Of a stretch of 64,000 nt of DNA, positions 44,775 through 53,548 are shown piece after piece. The translations under genes were made by a program, and so were the position numbers. The DNA comes from CAYJII01 sp964370225 (GTDB lineage: Bacteria; Bacillota; Clostridia; Oscillospirales; Ruminococcaceae). Within the stretch, counting starts at the first letter, position 1; the number at the start of each line of letters is the position of its first letter. The stretch is from positions 171,332 to 235,331 of the forward strand of contig CAYJII010000001.1 of the NCBI GenBank assembly GCA_964370225.1, written 5' to 3'. The notes under the pieces were generated by a model that searched no databases, was not told the origin of the DNA, and worked only from the letters and a program-made list of their open reading frames with translations.

Positions 44775-47700
44775 TTATTTGTTTGTAGCTTTTTTGCGTT
44801 TTACCAATACTACTGCTAAAGCTGCAAGTCCGATTACAGAAACAACAACAAGTCCGATTAATAACATTGGATTGCTAGTGTCGCCTGTGCTTGGAACATC
44901 AGTTTCTGGAGTAGTTGGATCAGCTGGGTCAGCTGGGTCAGCTGGATCTGTTGGGTCAACAGGTGCAGCAGTTGGTGTTGCAACACTTGACACTGCAAGA
45001 GTTTCTCCTGCTGTATTTTGCAATTCAACATCAAATGAACGTCCTTCTGGTAGGAATTTAACAAACTCTTCGTTTAATGTAACAATTGCACTACCTCTTT
45101 CGATAGTTCCAACTTCGCCCTCAAAACCTGGGTAATCAGTGATAATAAGTTTATCCTCTCCATCAGCTGTCAGTGTTAGTTGTACTCCACCAAAGAAGAA
45201 TTTATTAACTTCATCAAAGATTAGGTCAAGTATAATTTTAATAGCTTTAATTAAATCAGGAGTATCAGCAGTTTTAGGAGTAACTTTAACCATGTATGTT
45301 GCTTGCGCTGATTCATATATGCTTGTAGCTTCAATATTTGCTGTAATTGTAGCATTACCAGCAGCTAGTATACTTACTTTACCAGTGCTATCAACCATTG
45401 CAACTTTCTCATTTGAGCTACTATATGTTACGTTTGCATTTCCTAGTAAGTTTGTTAGTGGATTAGTGAACGCATCCGCTCCCTCTACTACTTCAACATT
45501 ATATTTACTGTATGTTGCTGTTTGTATTTTTTTATCCACTATTTTAACTGTAATTTTAGCGGTAATGTCATTATAGTTTTTGCTACCAAGCAAAATTTCT
45601 AATACAGCTGTGTCGCCAATATTATCTTTAGTTAGTGCATCACTTATTTGAATACTATATTTGTAAAGATTNNNNNNNNNNACTGTCAATTATACCATTA
45701 ACATCAGAGTGACTGCCATTAGCTAGGCTTGTAATTTCTGGGTATAAATCTTTTACATCCACTTCATGTAAACTAGTATCAGTATACACTACTTCTATTG
45801 TTTTTTCTATTATAGTTGGTGTAGGATGGTCGATTTTTTCAATTGTAAGATTTACATTTCCACTGTTTGTGAAATTAACAATGTATTTGTCTGTGCTATC
45901 ATTATCACTTGCAATAACTATATAATCACCTACATCAGAACCTTTTGCTGCAGTAGTTGTAATGCTAACGCTAACATCATCTTTTGTGTCCATTCCCACT
46001 AAAGCTCCATTTTCGATAGTAAAATCAAAACTAGGGATTTCATCACCGTATTTTATTGGAGTTGGAGTATCAATTGTTGCATTAATAGTTTTTGGTGCTA
46101 CTATTACACTATATGAAATTTCAGCTCTGCTATACTCATTTGTTTCGTCTGCTGTAGCAGTTATTACTGCTGTTCCTACATCTTTGATTGATATAGCTCC
46201 ACTATCACTGTTAACGCTTACAATATCTGGTGCACTTGATGAGTATGTTATAACACTAGCTGGGCCTAAATTACTACTAGCAGTGTGTGTGTATACGGCA
46301 GTGTCACCATATCTAGCATTTATATCGCCCCCACCATTATTATCCCACACTAAGCTTTGTGGCGTTTTGCTTAGGGTGTATATTGTCTCCCCTGTTTTTG
46401 GAGTTTGAATGTAATCAGAATTAGTTGGAACGTATTTCCAATATAATGTCACTGTTAATTGATTATCGAAAGAACTGCCATCCGTTTTAATAGTGCGTCC
46501 TTCATCTATATACCAAGTTAATATACCGACACCTGTTTCTTGTGTGCCATTAGCAAGCGTAACCCCTGTAAATGCGTGACCAATATCTTCAATCGGCATT
46601 TCATCATTAATTACTGCACTGCCAGTAGTTGGTACTACTACTGTATAATCTGCTTGATTGATTGTTACGGGGAATACTGCATCTGTAGCAGCATAATTCC
46701 CAACAGCATTAGTAGTTACTTTGTAATAATAAGTCCCTGCGAAAGTCGGTGCCTCTGCAAGTGCATTCTCGCCATTGTCTGCATCATTTTGATTTGCATA
46801 AAAAGCAAAAGTAGCATCTACTTCAAGTTCCATATCATTTAAGTCGATTACTTTAATTTTGTCGCCTGGCACAATTGCGCTACCATCGTATGTTTTATTT
46901 AAATCTTTATTAAGCACTACTTTATACTCTACTGCATTAATAGTAAATGGGAGATTATAGTCAGCAAATGTGTAATTTCCACCAGTCTTAGGTTTAACTA
47001 TTACCTTTGAATTATCCCCAACATTTATATTATTAGTATATTCGACTGTATAATCTTCATCTAAAGTTAGCACTACTGGGTTACTAGCATCTGTTTGGTT
47101 TGTTACCCTTACACTTGGTTCAATCGACTCCCCAGTATAATTTACAACATCACTCAAAATAGATACTCCAGCGACTATTCTTTGGGGGCTAACATTTATT
47201 ACTACATCAAAATATGCAGTTGAATAAGTAGCTCCATCATCAGGTGTAAATATAGCAGCATAGTTTGTTTTTGCTACAGTTAATACTTCATCTGGATTTT
47301 CCCAAGAAAAAGTGCCTGTAATTGCTTCACCTACATTTTCTGCTCTAAATTCAACATCAAACGCTGCGTCATCTGCTAATATATCACTAAGAGTCTGATT
47401 TTCATCATAAGTTCTAGTAAGAGGAGATGAAACAGTAGGATTTATAATAGTAGGTTCAATTTTACCTACATTTACTATAAAGTTCTTACTCGCTACTGTT
47501 TTTTCAGTCGCATCAATTGCATTAGAATCGTTCATCGTTACTAAGCAATAATACGTAGTAGTCCCATTCCCAGTTAAAACTGGGGTATAATCAGCACTTG
47601 AAGCGCCATTAATCAAAACGAAATCAGCAGCTCCATCTGCTTTGCTATACCATTGATATGAAACAGTTGCAGTAGCAGAAGTAGGTGTTTGCGCTACTAC

Positions 47701-48330
47701 TGATAAAGGTGTAGCCGTAGCACTATCATTTTCATAGTTTACCGGAGAACTAGATGAACTCTGGATCACAGGCGTTTCAACTTCATCATAAGCAATTGTC
47801 ATAATATCGCTATAATTAATTTGGTAAGAATATTCATCTAAACTAGGGCTTGATAAGGAGTCAACTGTAATCACTGGAGTGATATCAGTGCCAGCCACAA
47901 CATCTTGTTTCACGTTAAAAGTCACTGAGAGTATTGTTGTTCTGTCAGCTGAAAAATCAAAGCCACTTCCACCAAATAAAAAGCCTCCTGTTTTGACAAC
48001 ATCGCTGCTTTCTCTACCAATTTCAGATACGCCTTGTACACCCATCATATCCCCTTGAGTAGCGTCGCTATATTCCAACGAATTTGTGTCGAACGTTAAG
48101 TTTACACCGTATGCACCCACTGTGCCTGAGACTAATTTCCCTAAATCCACTTCAATGGTGATAATATCCCCAGCTTGAATATTTGTTGGCTTGCTATTAC
48201 CAGCAAATCCAACATAAAACTGTAGCGGATCTTCCGTTGTTCCAGCTGCGCCGAACACTTGCATTGGTATAATGCTAATCAATAACATAATCGCCAAAAC
48301 GAATGATATTGGTTTTCTAAACTTTTTCAT
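44775..48330 (-). CDS. Cohesin-like, multi-Ig, sortase-anchored surface protein (scaffoldin-like; contains a gap)
   Basis: Two open frames (45689-44775 and 48330-45655) are separated only by ten N. The text on both sides reads on (GIIDS, then NLYKYSIQISDALTKDNIGD), so I treat them as one protein of about 1,185 residues. It has a signal peptide (to AFGAAG region), then a cohesin-like beta domain at ~35-185 (IQAGDIITIEVDLGKLV...AYGVNLTFDTNSLEYSDA...ILSVTFNVKQDVVAG). Ig-like, MBG-type and Big_2-like modules follow. A ~70-residue module precedes a Pro/Asp/Ala-rich wall-spanning stretch and the anchor VPSTGD, hydrophobic helix and KRKK. It is probably sortase-attached and could receive the dockerins encoded nearby. 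Confidence 0.8.
45672..45681. other. Assembly gap (10 N) inside the cohesin-like protein gene
   Basis: Ten N break the reading frame. Protein text is continuous in character on both sides, so this is an assembly artefact and not a real gene end. Confidence 0.97.
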
Positions 48331-48376
48331 AATGTCCCTCTTTCTTTATATTATTTTTATTTACATTCTACATTAA

Positions 48377-49288
48377 CTAATCTGGAAATGGATATTTCGT
48401 TTTATTAATATAATAATTCATAATTCTTAACGCATCTGTCGGTTCTATTGTGCCAGAATTATCAATATCAGCAGCTTTAACTTGCTGTTGTGATAGTGGA
48501 TATTTTGTCTTGTCAATATAATAATTCATCGCCATCAAAGCATCTGTTGGATCAACTTTCCCACTACCATTAACATCTCCACGCATCAGCTCCTCTTGCG
48601 AGAATATTTGCGTAGTTCCATTTTCTGCAGCTGCCATCGTGTTCACCGAGCCTGTGCTTTGTCCGTTTAATGGATTGTGGCAATATCCCACTCCACCATT
48701 TTGCACATCAAATGTAACTGCCCAGTCGGTGTTGCGTCCACTATCGCTCAATCCAGTTAAATTCGTATTATCCGTCGTATTTGCAAATACTATCGAATTT
48801 TCTGTAAGTGTAGCCCCCGACTTTAATTTAAAGCGCAGAGTATATACGTTTTGCCACTCTGTTGTGTTTTGCACCTCATTTGGCATTTCGCCCATCGCAA
48901 ACATATTTACCATAAGAGCTGTACTATTAGAGCTTGCGTATGTTGCTGCATCAAGCACCATGTACACAGTGTTGTCGCTGTCTGTAATATTCACTGCTAC
49001 TGCAGGATTAACTCCTTCAGTCAAACCTTGCTCAGTATATGTCGTACTATCTGTCGCGTGCATTAACTCTAATGTTGTACTGTCATAACTAAGAATGCTT
49101 GCAATACTCGTGATTCCTTGCGAATTTTCTGGCAGTTTCATCTGCACAGCAAAGGTGACAATATCACCATCTTCCGTTTGTTGCACAACCCTAATCCCAG
49201 CATCACTTGCGGGAGTTGCGTATGTACTAATTGTCAATACAGATAATAACAGTGTTAGCAAGACTGTTATTGCTATAATCTTTTTCAA
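48377..49288 (-). CDS. Small secreted protein with cohesin-like domain and C-terminal dockerin
   Basis: TTG 49288 (MKKIIAITVLLTLLLSVLTI) follows AAAGGAG; the frame from 49312 covers that site. 303 residues: signal peptide, cohesin-like beta domain at ~30-185 (GDIVTFAVQMKLPENSQGITSI...SYDSTTLELMHA...VYTLRFKLKSGATL), a short linker, then a textbook type I dockerin with two repeats: GDVNGSGKVDPTDALMAMNYYIDKTKYP and ADIDNSGTIEPTDALRIMNYYINKTKYP. The pair makes it a possible adaptor that binds both ways. It is 47 bases downstream-facing of the cohesin protein gene on the same strand. Confidence 0.82.
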   Translation of the reverse strand: MKKIIAITVLLTLLLSVLTISTYATPASDAGIRVVQQTEDGDIVTFAVQMKLPENSQGITSIASILSYDSTTLELMHATDSTTYTEQGLTEGVNPAVAVNITDSDNTVYMVLDAATYASSNSTALMVNMFAMGEMPNEVQNTTEWQNVYTLRFKLKSGATLTENSIVFANTTDNTNLTGLSDSGRNTDWAVTFDVQNGGVGYCHNPLNGQSTGSVNTMAAAENGTTQIFSQEELMRGDVNGSGKVDPTDALMAMNYYIDKTKYPLSQQQVKAADIDNSGTIEPTDALRIMNYYINKTKYPFPD

Positions 49289-49403
49289 CGTATTCTCCTT
49301 TCGAATAAACATAAGGATACCTACTAATAATTATATTTAATTTTTCACACTTTGTCAACAAATTTTTATTTGTTTTAACAAAAACTTACTAAAATAGTGT
49401 AAA

Positions 49404-51365
49404 TTAGTGTATAATTGTGATTTTATTGTAATTTTCTTCACTTGTCAAAATTTGCAAATCGTGGTAATTGACTATGCTATCGCCATTTATATCAGCTATA
49501 CCAAGAGCTGAGCTGTTTGTAGTGCTCTTATTATAATTTTTCGAATTACGTATTATTGCGACATCTGCAAAATTAATTTTACCGTCACCGTTTAAGTCCC
49601 CAGATAGCAATATCAATGTGCTAATATTGTTGTTTTGTGAGCTAGTTAAATCGAGGTGATCATCCGTTTTTGTGATATCGTGCAATTCTATTGCCAGCGC
49701 TCCATCCCTAGTTATCACCATGTCGTACACACCGCTTTTCACATTCTTTATGATAAAATCCGAATTTGTTTGCCCAGCTTTATTTTGTGGTTCTAGCGTA
49801 GTTTTGTAAACAGGATTGCTTCTTGTAGTGTCGCTAGTGTAAAATAACTCAACAGTCGTGGTCAAATCTCCCCTATAGCCTTTTATGCTACCTGTGATAT
49901 CGCTCACTTCGTCGTATGAAAGAAATTTAATATCGCTACCATACCCGCTCGGAGTAAAGTTTTCGTGTGCTCCTTTGTATACTGCGCTACCCGGAAGCAG
50001 TGTCGCTGTGCTTCCTGTGTAGATTTGCGCGTTCACTTTAACTGCCCAATTTTCGTCATTGAATGCGTATTTGCCACTGCTATCTTTCACGACAAGCGCA
50101 GTATAAAAATTCTTAATCAAATCTGCGCGACTGCCTGCATTTGTGATATCCACTATAATATCGAGGCATTGATACATTTCCGATTCTGTAGTGCCTAAAC
50201 TGATATTCGCAAAACGTCTTATCGCCTCAGCAAATATTGTGTTACCACTTTCGTATTGCGTTGGGATATACATACCAAATAAATATGATAAATAATAGTT
50301 TGGCAGTGCGTTTGAATAATTCCAATATGTAAGCGAAGCATTGCCGTTTCTTATATCGCTTGAGCCATTAAATCCATTGACACGGACATTATTATCCCCA
50401 TAAATCAAGTGGGTCGACGCCTCCGAAAAAGCTTCATTAATGAATGTAGGCACATTTGTATATGGAGCATTAACATTCATTATTAAATGCTGAAACTCGT
50501 GCACCATTGTGTCATAGCTGTTTTCTATTGTTCTATTACCACTCGAAGTCATACTCATTCCTTGAACAGAATCAATATGTATCATGTCCATCGCATTATC
50601 AAAAGCTGTGGAAACCTGCGCTTTTGTGTACAAATCTAGCGGATGGAAATATCCACCGATGTACGAGCCACCTGAGTTCCCGTTCATATCAATATCATAG
50701 CAAATAATCGCAACTTTACCGTCATTGTCTGGGTCGGAGAAATTCTTCGGGGTCGGATTTGGCGTGCCAAAATAATTCACCATGTCACCATATACTCGGT
50801 CAAATTCCGCCGAAATTTTTTGTGCGTCTTCCACCGAAATCGGGTATAGTGCTGTGTCCGTCGGTGTCCAAACAGTATTGTTCGTGCCAGTAGCTACCAT
50901 TTTAAACTCTCTGCTAGTATAGCTTGAGCTACCAGTTTTCACAGTTAAGCTTTTTACTTGGTTTAATTCGTAGGAGCTTTGCACCAAATACTGTGAATAA
51001 CTCCCCTCATTATCATCATTGCTCGGTAGCGGCAAGTCAAAATCCTCGATAAACGAATTTGGGTCAATCATGCCCACTCCATTTTCGTCATAGCCCATGA
51101 TGTCAGTTTCAGTCTCGCCGTCCGTGCTAAAGTTTGGCATTTCTCCATCTAAAACATTCGGCATTACCCCAGTGTTTTGACTAGATAGAGATGATGCAAA
51201 CACATCTTCATTAGTGTTCACCACAACAAGATCATCTCCGCTGTATGGTGCGCTCAAATCGATAAGCGCATACACAATCGGAAACTGCACCATTGTAATC
51301 ATCATCAGCACAAGCGAAAAAGACAATGCCTTTTTCAGTAAATGTCCTTTAAATTTTCTCTCCAT
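49404..51365 (-). CDS. Secreted zinc metallopeptidase-like protein with X-like module and dockerin
   Basis: ATG 51365 (MERKFKGHLLKKALSFSLVL) follows GGAGAG; earlier start codons cover it. About 653 residues. After a signal peptide and a spacer, the catalytic domain has the zinc motif MVHEFQHLIMN and a downstream INEAFSEASTHL Glu, similar to the M30 (hyicolysin-like) peptidases. Residues ~480-590 form an Ig/carboxypeptidase-regulatory-like module (DITGSIKGYRGDLTTTVELFYTSD...SGVYDMVITRDG). The end is a dockerin with GDLNGDGKINFADVAIIRNS and ADINGDSIVNYHDLQIL. It should be an extracellular peptidase delivered to a cohesin. Confidence 0.85.
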   Translation of the reverse strand: MERKFKGHLLKKALSFSLVLMMITMVQFPIVYALIDLSAPYSGDDLVVVNTNEDVFASSLSSQNTGVMPNVLDGEMPNFSTDGETETDIMGYDENGVGMIDPNSFIEDFDLPLPSNDDNEGSYSQYLVQSSYELNQVKSLTVKTGSSSYTSREFKMVATGTNNTVWTPTDTALYPISVEDAQKISAEFDRVYGDMVNYFGTPNPTPKNFSDPDNDGKVAIICYDIDMNGNSGGSYIGGYFHPLDLYTKAQVSTAFDNAMDMIHIDSVQGMSMTSSGNRTIENSYDTMVHEFQHLIMNVNAPYTNVPTFINEAFSEASTHLIYGDNNVRVNGFNGSSDIRNGNASLTYWNYSNALPNYYLSYLFGMYIPTQYESGNTIFAEAIRRFANISLGTTESEMYQCLDIIVDITNAGSRADLIKNFYTALVVKDSSGKYAFNDENWAVKVNAQIYTGSTATLLPGSAVYKGAHENFTPSGYGSDIKFLSYDEVSDITGSIKGYRGDLTTTVELFYTSDTTRSNPVYKTTLEPQNKAGQTNSDFIIKNVKSGVYDMVITRDGALAIELHDITKTDDHLDLTSSQNNNISTLILLSGDLNGDGKINFADVAIIRNSKNYNKSTTNSSALGIADINGDSIVNYHDLQILTSEENYNKITIIH

Positions 51366-51683
51366 AACAACTCTCCAAACTGCAATCATACATTGCATAT
51401 CTGAGTATATTTTAACAGTTGTATGCTACAAAATCAATCATAATGCTGTATTTTCATGCTATTGTACAAATTAGGGCAGTTTTTCTTTATAATAAGCAAT
51501 TTTATGAAAATTCAGTTAAATATAATGCGACTAAATAATAACCAAACGACAGATAAAACATAAATATTAACAATTTGTTTTCAAAACCTACACATTTGTA
51601 CGGGGAAAAGCTTTTTATTTTTTGTTATACTTATGGTGAGTTTTAATCTCTATGACAATTTTTATAATGGAAGGAAGAATTTT
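51366..51683. other. Divergent intergenic region
   Basis: AT-rich region between divergently transcribed surface-protein genes. A TGT-TATACT extended -10 (51623-51631) could drive the downstream gene at 51684. No conserved RNA or repeat is seen. Confidence 0.5.
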
Positions 51684-53291
51684 ATGAAAAAAAGTATTTT
51701 AGCAATTCTCCTCGCACTTACTATGGTTATCGGACTAGTTCCTATAACTGCAATAGCTGCACCACCACCAGCACCAATATCCGTTAACGTTTGGGTAAAC
51801 GAAGCAAACGCGGGCGACACTATCACAATCGACATAACCCCACTATTTCCAATAGATTGGGAAAGTGCAACTATTAAAACTATCACTCCGCCTGCTGATA
51901 CCAATATAATAGATAGCGCTGTCGAAGGCACTATCCCTGGTATGACGATTACTGTAGCATTTTCTGCTACAGCAAAAGATAACGTTGGCATGATGGCTGG
52001 AATCCAGGTAGAATATGAGACACAATCTGCTAGCGGTGTTACAACATCAGCGACTGGTACAGTAAATATAGCTATACAAAATCAGCTAACTAGAAATTTA
52101 CGTTTTAGCGTTGAGCAACTTGGTATGCACTATTATCCTGACGCTTCTTACAACTTACCAATTTTAAACGAAGACAATTACCTTTACAATGGTGAAGTAA
52201 CATATACTTCTGATAACGAAGGTGTTGCTACAGTAGCAAATGGAAAGTACACTCTTAAAGGTGTGGGTATCGCTACAATTACTGCGACAACTCCTGCTTC
52301 TGCTGATGGCAAATACGCTGAATCCTCCACTTCGTTCAACATTCGCTCAAATGGAAACGAGGGAGCTCAAATATCTTCTGGTTCAGAAAATCAAATTATT
52401 TCTTACGGCGCAGTATATGACCCTACAGAAAACGACGAAGTTTATGTTAACAACAATAAAATGACTATCACAGGCAACAAACTAAGTGGATACCCAGGAT
52501 ATACTGGCGATATCGGAGAAATTTCCGCTACAGGTACTACTATAATCACTCTTTACAGTGATTTTTATATGTTCATGCAAACTCAAAACATCACTGAGTT
52601 CCCAGTAACACTTAGAACGAACATTGCACAAGGTGGCATTGACCATACCGCTGATTCTACTGTACGTGCACTAAACACATACACCGCTTCTTTTAATGCA
52701 AATGGCGGAACTGGCTTAATGGCAGATGTAGCGTTAAGCGAAGCTCCTGGCCAAATTGGTGTTGCTTACCAATTACCAGATAGCACTTTTACTGCTCCTG
52801 AAGGAATGCGCTTTGTTCATTGGGGAATTGAAAATATTGATTATGTAGGCCAAGGCATTTTTGATACATTCGTTAACCCTGGACAAACATACCCAGTATA
52901 CGATAACATAGAGTTCTTCGCTATTTGGGAAGAAATTCCAATGTATACAGTAAGCTACAGCGCTAACACTGGCACCGGCGATGCTCCTGCTGTTCCTACA
53001 GATTATTATGAAGCTTCTAATATAGTTGTGTTGGCAAACACTTTCGCAAAAGATAAATACGAGTTCATCGGCTGGAACACTGCTGCTGACGGTAGCGGAA
53101 CTGCTTACAACGCAAACGATACATTTGTGATGCCAACTAGCGACGTTGTTTTATACGCGCAATGGAAAGGTATCACTGATGTTCCTAAAACTGGCGATAA
53201 TTCAAATATCGCATTAGTTTGCATTTCAATGGTTCTTGCATTAGGTGCTATAGCAACTATAACTGTAAATAGACGCAAACTAAGCAAATAA
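51684..53291 (+). CDS. InlB/Flg_new-repeat surface protein with VPKTG sortase-type anchor
   Basis: ATG 51684 (MKKSILAILLALTMVIGLVP) follows AAGGAAG; about 535 residues. A signal peptide is followed by a beta-rich domain, a Big_2-like module (LYNGEVTYTSDNEGVATVANGKYTLKGVGIATITAT) and a ~70-residue module (NKMTITGNKLSGYPGYTGDIGEISATGTTIITLY) that resembles the pre-anchor module of the cohesin-like protein. Two Listeria-Bacteroides repeats (YTASFNANGG...FFAIWEE and YTVSYSANTG...LYAQWKG) precede the anchor VPKTGDNS, a hydrophobic helix and NRRKLSK. It should be wall-attached; adhesion is the usual role for such repeats. Confidence 0.87.
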   Translation: MKKSILAILLALTMVIGLVPITAIAAPPPAPISVNVWVNEANAGDTITIDITPLFPIDWESATIKTITPPADTNIIDSAVEGTIPGMTITVAFSATAKDNVGMMAGIQVEYETQSASGVTTSATGTVNIAIQNQLTRNLRFSVEQLGMHYYPDASYNLPILNEDNYLYNGEVTYTSDNEGVATVANGKYTLKGVGIATITATTPASADGKYAESSTSFNIRSNGNEGAQISSGSENQIISYGAVYDPTENDEVYVNNNKMTITGNKLSGYPGYTGDIGEISATGTTIITLYSDFYMFMQTQNITEFPVTLRTNIAQGGIDHTADSTVRALNTYTASFNANGGTGLMADVALSEAPGQIGVAYQLPDSTFTAPEGMRFVHWGIENIDYVGQGIFDTFVNPGQTYPVYDNIEFFAIWEEIPMYTVSYSANTGTGDAPAVPTDYYEASNIVVLANTFAKDKYEFIGWNTAADGSGTAYNANDTFVMPTSDVVLYAQWKGITDVPKTGDNSNIALVCISMVLALGAIATITVNRRKLSK

Positions 53292-53315
53292 TTCCCCTAA
53301 GCTATCACTAAAATC

Positions 53316-53355
53316 AAATGTGCATTATCAGCTCGTCTGATAATGCACATTTTTT
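53316..53355 (+). terminator. Terminator of the VPKTG protein gene
   Basis: Fifteen-base-pair stem (53316-53330 with 53338-53352), followed by T residues. Confidence 0.92.
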
Positions 53356-53413
53356 ACTGGATTTCGCTTTGCAAAAAAATCTTCACATAAGCGCATTACT
53401 GGGAAAGAACAGT

Positions 53414-53446
53414 AAAAGCCAGCACTGTAAAATAGTGCTGGCTTTT
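53414..53446 (-). terminator. Terminator of the giant repeat protein gene
   Basis: AAAAGCCAGCACT (53414-53426) pairs with 53434-53446; a U run follows on the minus strand. Placed about 100 bases past the stop of the giant gene. Confidence 0.85.
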
Positions 53447-53548
53447 TCATGTTTAAGTTGTTTTACCCTCGTGGGTATAATGTTTTTTATTTGTATGAGC
53501 ATTTATAGTCTCACCAAATTAATAATAGATATACATTACTGCAACTGC

